Shown: piece by piece, positions 14,487-21,214 of the stretch
Layout: every line of letters starts with the position of its first letter
How positions within the stretch are numbered: position 1 is the stretch's first letter
Assembly (NCBI GenBank): GCA_039936235.1
Contig: JBDTIS010000159.1
Location: forward strand, 1 to 21,214
Direction of reading: 5' to 3'
Length of the DNA: 21,214 nt
Source of the DNA: CAHJXF01 sp039936235
GTDB taxonomy: Bacteria; Pseudomonadota; Gammaproteobacteria; Burkholderiales; Burkholderiaceae_D
The notes under the pieces: generated by a model
The model's input: only the letters and a program-made list of their open reading frames with translations
The model's database searches: none
What the model was told of the DNA's origin: nothing
Made by a program: the position numbers and the translations under genes

Positions 14487-15455
14487 TCAGCCTGCGATCG
14501 ACATACCGGAATCGAGCGCGACCGCATCACCGCGTTCGATCGCGTGGCCGGCCGCGGTCCACGCGTCGATGCCGCCGGCCAGCGGCCGAACGCGTGTGAA
14601 ACCGCGCGCTTTCAGCATCTTCGCGATGCGGGCAGCCGACGCTTCGTTGGGACACGCGCAATACAGGATGACCTCGCGATCGCTCTCGGTCTCGGGCATT
14701 CGGATCTCGATGGTCTTCTCGTCGACCGCGATCGCGCCGGGAATGCGACCGTCCAGCTTCTGGCTCTCGAGCGAGCGCACGTCGAGGATCATCGGCGCGG
14801 TGCCCGCGTTCAGCAGTTCGGCCAGCTCGGGCACCGTGATCCGCGCCATCCGCAGCTCGTTGTAGAAGCGGCGGCGATCCCACCACTTCAACGCGATGAA
14901 TAGCAGCAGCGCGACCAGGATCAGCGCGACGCCGGCTTCACCGAGATGCGCCAGCGTGTTGAGCAGCGTCTCGACGGTGTTGCTGAACAGCATGCCGATG
15001 CCGATCGCGGCGCCGGCCCAGATGGCCGCGCCGATCGCATCGAACAACAGGAAGGTCAGGTAAGGCGTGCCGACCGCGCCGGACAGCGCGGTGGCGACCG
15101 CAGCGAAGCCGGGGATGAACTTCGCCACCATCAGCGACGGCGCGCCGAAGCGCGCGTAGATCGTCTCGGTCTGCCGGACGCAGGTGTCCGGCGACAGCGA
15201 GATGCGGCACATGACGCGCAGCACCGGGCGCCCGATGCGCGTGCCGGCGAGATACCAGCCGGTGTCCGCAATCAGCGCGGCCGCGACGGCGACGAGCAGC
15301 AGCGCCGGGGCCGAGTAATGACCGACGCCGAGCAATGCACCGGTCAGGACCAGCGTCGGCACGGCCGGCAGCGGCAGGCCCGCCTGCGCGGCGAGCACGT
15401 TGAAGAACACGAACAACAGCCCGTATTCGGAAATCAGTGCGATCAGATGCTGCAT
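14487..15455 (-). CDS. DedA-family membrane protein fused to a rhodanese domain
   Basis: This 322-residue fusion has an N-terminal DedA/SNARE-associated membrane domain (about 1-195). AGLPLPAVPTLVLTGALLG and the conserved ARFGAPSLMVAKFIPGF stretch are typical. A single rhodanese domain follows (about 205-310), with ILDVRSLESQKLDGRIPGA and the loop YCACPNEASAA, in which Cys266 is the likely sulfur-carrying residue; a second cysteine, Cys268, lies two residues on. DedA proteins are thought to flip or transport lipid carriers and affect envelope stress. Rhodaneses carry sulfur or act on redox signals. The fusion exists in other proteobacteria, but its role is untested as far as I know. GGAG at 15462-15465 supports the ATG. 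It is 90 bp after the esterase gene. Confidence 0.92.
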   Translation of the reverse strand: MQHLIALISEYGLLFVFFNVLAAQAGLPLPAVPTLVLTGALLGVGHYSAPALLLVAVAAALIADTGWYLAGTRIGRPVLRVMCRISLSPDTCVRQTETIYARFGAPSLMVAKFIPGFAAVATALSGAVGTPYLTFLLFDAIGAAIWAGAAIGIGMLFSNTVETLLNTLAHLGEAGVALILVALLLFIALKWWDRRRFYNELRMARITVPELAELLNAGTAPMILDVRSLESQKLDGRIPGAIAVDEKTIEIRMPETESDREVILYCACPNEASAARIAKMLKARGFTRVRPLAGGIDAWTAAGHAIERGDAVALDSGMSIAG

Positions 15456-15545
15456 GGGCTTCTCCGGGCGGGCGTTGTCTGGGCTATCGAAGCAATGAAT
15501 CGAAAAGCGTCGACGCCGGATCGATCGGACCTTCGCCGGCGACGT

Positions 15546-16271
15546 TCATTTCGGATCCAGCACGCGTCGCAGGAAGGCACCGATCGCGGCCACCTCCTCG
15601 CCGCACACCGAATGCTGCATCGGATAGCTGTGCCAGTCGACCGCGTAACCGAGTTTCACGAGCAGGTCGCGCGACTGCATCGCGCGCTCGATCCGCACCA
15701 CCGGGTCGTAGGTTCCGTGCGCCATGAAGATCGGCACGTCGTGGTTCAGCGGGTGGCGCTCGCCCGTGAGATGGGCGGCCAGAGGCAGGTAACCGGACAG
15801 CACGATCAGGCCCGCGAGCCGCTCGGGCTGACGCAGCCCAGTCATCAGCGTCATCGCCGCGCCCTGCGAGAAGCCGGCCAGGAAGATCCGCGACGCGGGG
15901 ATGCCGGTGGCGACCTGTGCGGCGATCAGCGCGTCGACCATCGCCTGCGATGCGCGCAGGCCCTTCTCGTCTTCCCGTGGCGCAGCGATCGGATTCGCTC
16001 CGCTGCCGCCGCCGATGTCCATGTGCAGGATGTCGTACCACGCCCGCATCGACATGCCCCCGTTGATGGTGACCGGTATCGTCGGCGCGTTCGGGAACAC
16101 GAAGCGGATCGACAGCGGTGAACCGTCGCGACCGCGCAGCTCAAGCTCGGGCACCAGCGGCACGAAGTCGTTCGCGTCGGCGCCGAGGCCGTGCATCCAG
16201 ATGATGGCGGCCGTTGCCGGCTGGTCGACGGGACCCGACTTGCGTTCGATGGTCTGCAGTGCGGCGGTCAT
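15546..16271 (-). CDS. Carboxylesterase/phospholipase family alpha/beta hydrolase
   Basis: This 241-residue protein is an Abhydrolase_2 (acyl-protein thioesterase/carboxylesterase) member. The oxyanion-hole region is IIWMHGLGADANDF. The triad is Ser135 in LAGFSQGAAM, Asp189 in AHGTYDPVV and His220 in YPMQHSVC. No signal peptide, so it acts in the cytoplasm on short-chain esters or acyl groups; the natural substrate is not known. Its ATG overlaps the MogA stop as ATGA at 16268-16271, so the two are translationally coupled. Length is typical for the family (about 220-240). Confidence 0.92.
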   Translation of the reverse strand: MTAALQTIERKSGPVDQPATAAIIWMHGLGADANDFVPLVPELELRGRDGSPLSIRFVFPNAPTIPVTINGGMSMRAWYDILHMDIGGGSGANPIAAPREDEKGLRASQAMVDALIAAQVATGIPASRIFLAGFSQGAAMTLMTGLRQPERLAGLIVLSGYLPLAAHLTGERHPLNHDVPIFMAHGTYDPVVRIERAMQSRDLLVKLGYAVDWHSYPMQHSVCGEEVAAIGAFLRRVLDPK

Positions 16272-16915
16272 GATCGGTTGACTTGCTTCAGGGCGGATTT
16301 CGGACGGAAGGCCTTGACGACGGTCTCGTCGGTTTCGACGTATGGACCGCCGATCAGGTCGATGCAGTAGGGCACGGCCGCGAAGATGCCTGGCACGACC
16401 GTGGTCCCGTCGTCCGTCGTGAGGCCTTCGAGTGTCTCGCGGATCGACTTCGGCTGGCCCGGCAGGTTGATGATCAGCGCCGCGTGATGACGGCCCTCGA
16501 TGTCACCGATCTCGCGGATCACCGCGACCTGGCGCGACAGGATGGCGGTCGGCACGAAGGCCAGGCTGATGCGCCGCATCTGTTCGCCGAAACCCGGCAT
16601 CTCGCGCGTCGAAACCGCGAGCGTGGCCTCCGGCGTCACGTCGCGCCGCGACGGCCCTGTGCCGCCGGTCGTCACGACGAGATCGCAGCGACATTCGTCG
16701 ACCAGATCGATCAAAGCCGCCTCGATCTGCGGAACCTCGTCGGCGACGAGCCGCGACTCGATCAGGTGCGGCGAAGTCAACGCGCGGCCGAACCATTCGG
16801 TCAGCGCCGGGATGCCCTGGTCGGCATACACGCCGGCCGATGCGCGGTCGCTGACCGAGACGAGGCCGATCCGCAGCGGCCGGTCGACGGCCGCCTCGAA
16901 GGTCGATTTTTTCAT
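16268..16915 (-). CDS. mogA: Molybdopterin adenylyltransferase (MogA)
   Basis: This 215-residue protein adenylylates molybdopterin before molybdate insertion, in the cytoplasm. The IGLVSVSDRASAGVYADQG start and the nucleotide/pterin-binding motif TTGGTGPSRRDVTPEAT (82-98) are diagnostic of the MogA/MoaB family. INLPGQPKSIRETLEGL and the C-terminal PYCIDLIGGPYVET segment fit MogA, and the length is closer to MogA (195) than to MoaB (about 170). GGGAG 7 nt upstream supports the ATG. It follows yjgA by 27 bp and overlaps the esterase gene. No other molybdenum-cofactor gene is in the window. Confidence 0.9.
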   Translation of the reverse strand: MKKSTFEAAVDRPLRIGLVSVSDRASAGVYADQGIPALTEWFGRALTSPHLIESRLVADEVPQIEAALIDLVDECRCDLVVTTGGTGPSRRDVTPEATLAVSTREMPGFGEQMRRISLAFVPTAILSRQVAVIREIGDIEGRHHAALIINLPGQPKSIRETLEGLTTDDGTTVVPGIFAAVPYCIDLIGGPYVETDETVVKAFRPKSALKQVNRS

Positions 16916-16942
16916 GCGGACGCTCCCGCGCGACGGATGCGT

Positions 16943-17572
16943 TCAGCGCACATCGTCGTCGTCATCGTCGGTCGGTGCACCGGACACGAGCGCGGCAGGT
17001 TCGTCGCCGACGGCCGCGCGGATCAGGCGGAACAGCTCGCGGAAGTGCTTCGGCGGCCGCGACTCGCTACGTTCCTTGCGCGCCATGCGGATCGCGTTGC
17101 GCAGGCGCTGCAGCGTGTCGGGGCTGAGCGCAGCGGTGTGCTCGGTCGCGAACGCGGTCAGCGCCGCATCGTCCTCGAGCAGCCGCTCGCGCCAGCGCTC
17201 GAGCCCGTGCAGCGCGGCCGCCTCTTCCCGCGACGCGCCGGCCCATGCCTCGATCGCCGCACGGATCGGCGCGGTATCGACGTCGCGCATCAGGCGGCCG
17301 ATGTACTGCATCTGGCGACGGCGCCCTTCGTGGTCGCGAATGTTGCGCGCTTCGTCGACAGCCTGCCGAAGGTCGTCGGGCATTTCGACCTTCTCGAGCC
17401 GGTCGCTGGTATAGCCGACGAGTTCTTCGCCGAGCTTCTGCAACGCGGTCATGTCGCGCTTCTTCTGCGACTTGCTCGGACGCGCGTCGACTTCGTCGTC
17501 TTCAGTCGCAACGGCGTTTGGGTCGCGCAGCGCGAGGTTTTCGACGGGGACGGAAGGGGAATGACGGGGCAT
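16943..17572 (-). CDS. yjgA: Ribosome biogenesis factor YjgA/DarP (DUF615)
   Basis: This 209-residue protein is the DUF615 family that associates with late 50S ribosomal assembly intermediates. The core begins SKSQKKRDMTALQKLGEEL and continues with the family's helical, charged segments, including HEGRRRQMQYIGRLMRDVD and LRNAIRMARKERSESRPPK. The C-terminus is a run of aspartates. The first 30 residues are acidic and disordered-looking, as in relatives. The ATG at 17572 has no good Shine-Dalgarno, so the exact start is open. The gene is divergent from pmbA, as in E. coli, and heads a minus-strand run with mogA and the esterase. Confidence 0.9.
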   Translation of the reverse strand: MPRHSPSVPVENLALRDPNAVATEDDEVDARPSKSQKKRDMTALQKLGEELVGYTSDRLEKVEMPDDLRQAVDEARNIRDHEGRRRQMQYIGRLMRDVDTAPIRAAIEAWAGASREEAAALHGLERWRERLLEDDAALTAFATEHTAALSPDTLQRLRNAIRMARKERSESRPPKHFRELFRLIRAAVGDEPAALVSGAPTDDDDDDVR

Positions 17573-17649
17573 GGGCGGTGATGATTCGATGACGCGCGTC
17601 GCCGGTAGTCCTGCTTGTTCGTGCACGGATTCCGGATGGCGCTGGCCGC

Positions 17650-17677
17650 CTGGACGAGGCGGGTCGGCTGCTATGAT
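17650..17677 (+). promoter_or_regulatory. Predicted extended -10 promoter for pmbA
   Basis: TATGAT at 17672-17677 is preceded by TG one base upstream (TGC-TATGAT), an extended -10. CTGGAC at 17650-17655 is a weak -35 with 16-nt spacing. The same AT-rich island read on the other strand gives TATCAT (17678 to 17673), about 100 nt from the yjgA start. This predicts overlapping divergent promoters in the 17573-17805 spacer; the assignment is by consensus only. Confidence 0.45.
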
Positions 17678-17805
17678 AAAGCCGTCCTCGCCGACGACCC
17701 CGCCATAACCACGCCCGCAGTCGCGCGTCGGCTGTGCCGGCCCCGATCGTCGCGACGCACAGCGGACGGTTCTCCCCTTTTCCACACGGCCAAGCCGTTT
17801 CCTCC

Positions 17806-19278
17806 ATGACCCGTGCAATGCAATCGCGCCGCGTGCCGGCCAGCCGCTCGAAAGGCGCCTCGCTCGACATAACGGCCCCACCGCGTCCGCGCGCAGGCGC
17901 CGAGCCGCACGACGCGGCCCTGTACCGGTTGCGCAGCGACGCCGACATGCGGCAGATCGCCGAAGACGTGCTCGGCCATGCGAAGAAGATCGGCGCGAGC
18001 GACTGTTCGGTCGACGTCGACGAAGGCAACGGCTTGACCGTCAACGTCCGCAACGGACGCATCGAGACGATCGAGCAGAACCACGACAAGGGGGTCGGTG
18101 TCACGGTCTACCTGGGCGAAGGCGAGGACGTGCGACGCGGCAACGCGAGCACGTCCGATCTCACGTCGGGCGCGTTGCACGATGCGGTCGAGGCGGCGTA
18201 TCACATCGCCCGCTTCACCGCGGTCGACAGCGCGGCCGCGTTGCCGGAAGACGCGTGGTACGCCCGCGAGCCGCGCGACCTCGACCTCTATCATCCGTGG
18301 AACATCGAGGCCGATGCCGCAGCCGAAATCGCGCGCCGCGCCGAGGCGGCCGCGCTCGAGACCAGCCCGATGATCCGCAACTCGGAAGGCGGCAACGTCT
18401 CGCTGCAGCACGGGCGCTTCGTGTCGGCCAATTCGCGCGGCTTCGTCGGCGGTCACTCTCATTCGTATCACAGCATCGCGGTCGCGCCGATCGCCGGCCG
18501 TCCCCGCGACGGGATGCAGCGCGACGAGTGGTATGCGGCGCGGCGCGATCCCGCCGACCTGCCGTCGCCCGAGGCCATCGGTCGCTATGCCGCCGAGCGC
18601 ACGCTCGCGCGGCTCGGTGCGCGGAAGATCGATACGCGCACCGTGCCGGTTCTGTTCGAGGCGCCGCTCGCCGCGGGCCTGCTCGGTGCCTACGTCGGCG
18701 CGGCCAGCGGACGTTCGCTGTACCGGTCGGCTTCCTTCCTGACCGGCAAGCTCGGCGAACGCGTCTTCGCCGAACACATCGACATCGTCGACGATCCGTT
18801 CGTGATGAAGGGGATGGCGAGCGGCTGGTTCGACGACGACGGTTGCGCGACGCAGAAGCGCACGGTGGTGGAGGCCGGTGTCCTGACCGGCTGGTTCCTG
18901 GGCACCTATTCGGCCCGCAAGCTGAACCTGCCGCCGACCGGCAACGGCGGCGGCGCTCACAACCTGTCGATCCGCAGCCGCCTCACACGGCCGGGCGACG
19001 ACTTCGCGGCGATGCTCGAGAAGATGGGTACGGGGCTCGTCGTCACCGAACTGATGGGCCAGGGCGTCAACACGCTCACTGGCGACTACTCGCGCGGCGC
19101 GAGCGGCTACTGGGTCGAGAACGGCGAGATCGCGTTTCCGGTCGAGGAAGTGACCATCGCCGGCAACCTGCTCGCGATGTTCGGCCGCATCGTGGCGGTC
19201 GGTACCGACCTGCTGACAAGCGGCAGCCGCAGCACCGGCTCGATCCTGATCGACTCGATGACCGTCGCTGGCAATTGA
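17806..19278 (+). CDS. pmbA: PmbA/TldE metalloprotease subunit
   Basis: This 490-residue protein is PmbA (TldE), which forms a heterodimer with the zinc protease TldD and helps degrade unfolded peptides and mature microcin B17 or antitoxin CcdA in E. coli. The family features are all present: GNGLTVNVRNGRIETIEQN, DKGVGVTVYLGE, RRGNASTSDL and, in the C-terminal barrel, GSRSTGSILIDSMTVAGN. The HExxxH metal site is absent, as expected for PmbA rather than TldD. tldD is not in the window. Family homology begins near residue 45 (DADMRQIAEDVLGHAKKIG); the first 40 residues are Arg/Ser/Pro-rich and extra relative to E. coli PmbA (450). No Shine-Dalgarno precedes 17806, so a start at ATG 17947 is possible. 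Confidence 0.92.
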   Translation: MTRAMQSRRVPASRSKGASLDITAPPRPRAGAEPHDAALYRLRSDADMRQIAEDVLGHAKKIGASDCSVDVDEGNGLTVNVRNGRIETIEQNHDKGVGVTVYLGEGEDVRRGNASTSDLTSGALHDAVEAAYHIARFTAVDSAAALPEDAWYAREPRDLDLYHPWNIEADAAAEIARRAEAAALETSPMIRNSEGGNVSLQHGRFVSANSRGFVGGHSHSYHSIAVAPIAGRPRDGMQRDEWYAARRDPADLPSPEAIGRYAAERTLARLGARKIDTRTVPVLFEAPLAAGLLGAYVGAASGRSLYRSASFLTGKLGERVFAEHIDIVDDPFVMKGMASGWFDDDGCATQKRTVVEAGVLTGWFLGTYSARKLNLPPTGNGGGAHNLSIRSRLTRPGDDFAAMLEKMGTGLVVTELMGQGVNTLTGDYSRGASGYWVENGEIAFPVEEVTIAGNLLAMFGRIVAVGTDLLTSGSRSTGSILIDSMTVAGN

Positions 19279-19320
19279 CGAAGCACTGAATCGGCGAACC
19301 GCAGCCCGCCGGCGGAGCGA

Positions 19321-19866
19321 TCAGCAGGCACCGCGTGGATCGACACCTTGCCGAAAGAGCATCGTCCGCTGGAAGTGCGCCTGCTGCACCTGCTGATACG
19401 CGAGAGCCAGCGATCGCATCCGCTGCGATTCGGCCGAGCGCCCGAGCGCCTGCAGGAGATCGGCATACTCGCCCAGCGCAGTGGTCGGCGAGAAACCGAG
19501 GTAGACGCTGCTCGGCTGCTTTCCCTGCTGCTGACTCGCCTTGCTCTGCCGCAACCGGTCGACCTGCGCGCGGAGCTCGCCCTCCCGGTCGCTGTGTCGC
19601 GCCTTCAGCAGATCGACGTAGGCATCGAGGCTTTCGAGGGTGCTCCGGTCGACCGCCTCGAAGCTCGCGTAGCAAAGTCTCTCGGCCGCCATCAGGTCCC
19701 CCCGCGCACGCGCGCGCCGGGCCTCGTCGACCGTGCGCGCGACGCCGGCAGCGTCCCACGCGACATCGGGGATGGCCCGTGTCGAATGGCCGTCATCGAC
19801 AGGGGCCGCGGCGCAGCCCGCGAGGCCAATGCAGGCAAGCGACAACGTCAACAGGGCCGTTCGCAT
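19321..19866 (-). CDS. Putative small lipoprotein with tetratricopeptide-like helices
   Basis: This 181-residue protein starts MRTALLTLSLACIGLAGCAA, a lipoprotein signal peptide with lipobox LAGC (Cys18). Residue 19 is alanine, so by the +2 rule it should go to the outer membrane. The mature part is helical, with heptad-like Ala/Arg/Leu/Gln content, and pairs such as ARTVDEARRARARGDLMAAE and GEYADLLQALGRSAESQRMR look like tetratricopeptide-type helices, but I cannot name the family. AAGGAG (19873-19878 on the complement) 6 nt upstream firmly supports the start. It is a single gene, convergent with pmbA 43 bp away and divergent from the LivK-like gene. Confidence 0.82.
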   Translation of the reverse strand: MRTALLTLSLACIGLAGCAAAPVDDGHSTRAIPDVAWDAAGVARTVDEARRARARGDLMAAERLCYASFEAVDRSTLESLDAYVDLLKARHSDREGELRAQVDRLRQSKASQQQGKQPSSVYLGFSPTTALGEYADLLQALGRSAESQRMRSLALAYQQVQQAHFQRTMLFRQGVDPRGAC

Positions 19867-20181
19867 GGTTTTCTCCTTGAATCGTAGACCACCGGGTGGC
19901 GGCGTCGAATAGGTGAATCCTGAGCGCGCATGAGCACGGCGTCCACGCGCGCGTGGGAAGTAGCGTCGGGCGCTGCGACCGGGTGGCCTGGATGCGACTC
20001 CCCTCGCCAGGCGCGCCGGCGTGTCGTCCCGCCAACCGATGCAACCCGGTTTTTTTCCCACGCTGACCAGGCCGGCGGTCGCCCGGAGCGCGGTATCCTT
20101 CCGCGGCTCGCCGCGCGGCGTCGGCCGCGCGCAAATCAACAACGTCCAAAGCCGCACGCGCGGCCATTTCAGGAGATCTCT
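19867..20181. promoter_or_regulatory. 315-bp divergent spacer between the lipoprotein and LivK-like genes
   Basis: This spacer must hold two promoters, but I could not find a convincing -35/-10 pair on either strand. It holds a perfect 14-bp palindrome CCACGCGCGCGTGG (19943-19956), an 11-bp near-palindrome CCACCGGGTGG (19889-19899), and a 10-bp direct repeat ACCGGGTGGC at 19891-19900 and 19978-19987. A 5-bp hairpin GCCGC-ACGC-GCGGC (20151-20164) lies just before AGGAG (20171-20175), the LivK-like ribosome site. I see no gene in it. Confidence 0.4.
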
Positions 20182-21214
20182 ATGCAGAATTCGTCGATCA
20201 GCACGAAGCTGGCGTCATTCGTCTTTGCTCTGTCGGCCTGTGCGATCCATCCCGCGGCCCAGAGTGCCGACATCAAGCTCGGTGCCGCCGAGGCGTTGTC
20301 CGGCGGCGCCGCGCAGTACGGCAGCGCGATCCGCAACGGCTTCATCCTCGCGATCGACGAGATCAATGCCGCGGGCGGCGTCGCCGGCAACAAGCTGGTG
20401 CTGGTCACCGAGGACGAGCAGGGCAAGAAGGAAGAGGCGATCAACGTCTTTAAGAAACTGATCTTCCAGGACAACGTCTTGATGACCTTCGGTCCGACTT
20501 TGTCGAACTCGGCGCAGGCGGCCGACCCGATCGCGCAGGGTGCGAAGACCGTGGCGTTCGGCACGTCGAACACGGCCGACGGCATCACGTCGATCGGCGA
20601 CTACGTGTTCCGCAACTCGGTGACCGAGGCCGATGTGCTGCCCGAGACGCTGAAGATGGCCGTCAGGAAGGCCGGTGTGAAGAAGGTCGCGGTGCTGTAC
20701 GGCAACGACGACGTCTTTACGAAGAGCGGCTACGACAACTTCAAGAAGGCGCTCGACGACCTGAAGATCCCGGTCACGACCACCGAAACCTTCGCGAAAG
20801 GCGACGTCGACTTCAAGGCGCAACTCACGAAGATCAAGGCGACCAATCCCGATGCGCTGGTGCTGTCGGCGCTGCTGGCCGAAGGCGCGCCGATCATGGT
20901 GCAGGCGCGTCAGCTCGGCCTGAACGTGCCGGTGATCGGCGGCAACGGGATGAACTCGACGAAGGTGTTCGATCTCGCGAAGGGCGCGTCCGACGGACTG
21001 TATGTCGGCAGCCCCTGGTCGGCGTCGAACGCCACGCCGGAGAACACGAAGTTCATCAAGGCCTACACCGACAAGTTCGGCGCGGCGCCCGACCAGTTCG
21101 CCGCCCAGGCCTACGACGCGATGTACATCGTCGCCGACGCGTTGAAGAAGACGAAGCTGACCGGCAACCTCGCGGCCGATCGCACGGCGCTGCGCGATGC
21201 GCTGCCTGCGGTGA
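20182..21214 (+). CDS. Branched-chain amino acid-type ABC transporter substrate-binding protein (LivK-like), partial at the 3' edge
   Basis: At least 344 residues of a periplasmic type I binding protein (Peripla_BP_6). The fold is shown by IKLGAAEALSGGAAQYGSAI, the family's glycine-rich ligand region near the N-terminus, then AIDEINAAGG, GNKLVLVTEDEQGKKEEAIN, and the second lobe with AVLYGNDDVFTKSGYDNFK and ALVLSALLAEGAPIMVQARQ. AGGAG (20171-20175) sets the start. The signal peptide ends either after AAQSA (before Asp30) or, since LSAC fits a lipobox, at Cys20. Substrate is not predictable; such proteins bind branched amino acids, amides, aromatics or urea. Permease and ATPase genes would be expected to the right. 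Confidence 0.92.
   Translation, partial: MQNSSISTKLASFVFALSACAIHPAAQSADIKLGAAEALSGGAAQYGSAIRNGFILAIDEINAAGGVAGNKLVLVTEDEQGKKEEAINVFKKLIFQDNVLMTFGPTLSNSAQAADPIAQGAKTVAFGTSNTADGITSIGDYVFRNSVTEADVLPETLKMAVRKAGVKKVAVLYGNDDVFTKSGYDNFKKALDDLKIPVTTTETFAKGDVDFKAQLTKIKATNPDALVLSALLAEGAPIMVQARQLGLNVPVIGGNGMNSTKVFDLAKGASDGLYVGSPWSASNATPENTKFIKAYTDKFGAAPDQFAAQAYDAMYIVADALKKTKLTGNLAADRTALRDALPAV

Noticed and set aside
14946..16121. 391-codon plus-strand frame opposite the DedA and esterase genes
   Set aside because: Arg/Gln/Asp-rich antisense frame across two convincing genes.
20034..20056. Terminator-like AACCG/CGGTT hairpin followed by seven T
   Set aside because: The stem is only 5 bp with an 8-nt loop, and no plus-strand gene lies close upstream; the nearest, pmbA, ends about 760 bp away.

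Overview
The window is ordinary, gene-dense, GC-rich proteobacterial chromosome. It most resembles a betaproteobacterium of the Burkholderiales kind. That placement rests on gene content and order: a histone-deacetylase-like gene followed by etfB, etfA and a long acyl-CoA dehydrogenase; yjgA followed by mogA and divergent from pmbA; and a LivK-type binding protein. There is no rRNA or other taxonomic marker, so I do not name a genus. I saw no tRNA, rRNA, CRISPR array, transposase, integrase or prophage gene.

Layout, left to right. (1) 2-1155: the 3' end of a gene I take to be an alpha-E or ATP-grasp-linked protein, overlapping by ATGA a transglutaminase-like protein. (2) 1301-3365: single plus-strand genes for an exported helix-hairpin-helix protein, cysteine synthase B (cysM), and a 146-residue protein I do not recognise. 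(3) 3366-3581: a convergent gap holding a dispersed palindromic repeat. (4) 8834 down to 3582, minus strand: a tight operon of MoxR ATPase, DUF58 protein, TgpA-type membrane transglutaminase and an MltB-type lytic transglycosylase, with two ATGA stop/start overlaps. (5) 9006-13983, plus strand: HDAC-family deacylase, etfB, etfA and a DmdC-like acyl-CoA dehydrogenase. Its spacers hold a second palindromic repeat, a perfect inverted repeat across the etfB stop codon, and a 32-codon ORF coupled to the dehydrogenase start. (6) 17572 down to 13994, minus strand: yjgA, mogA, a carboxylesterase, a DedA-rhodanese fusion and a small membrane-anchored protein. (7) 17806-19278: pmbA, divergent from yjgA. 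(8) 19866-19321: a small lipoprotein, divergent from (9), a LivK-like substrate-binding protein that runs off the right edge.

How the genes work together. The ETF subunits accept electrons from acyl-CoA dehydrogenases such as the one next door, so region 5 is a fatty-acid or branched/thio-acyl oxidation unit, with a deacylase upstream. The MoxR operon joins an AAA+ chaperone, its usual DUF58 partner, a membrane transglutaminase-like protein and a murein hydrolase, which points to a cell-envelope job. yjgA (ribosome assembly), mogA (molybdenum cofactor) and pmbA (metalloprotease partner) are housekeeping genes.

I found no clearly new defence, mobile or biosynthetic system. The most worthwhile leads are the coupled short ORF at 12065-12163, the structured etfB-etfA junction, and the translational coupling of a lytic transglycosylase to the MoxR/DUF58/TgpA set.
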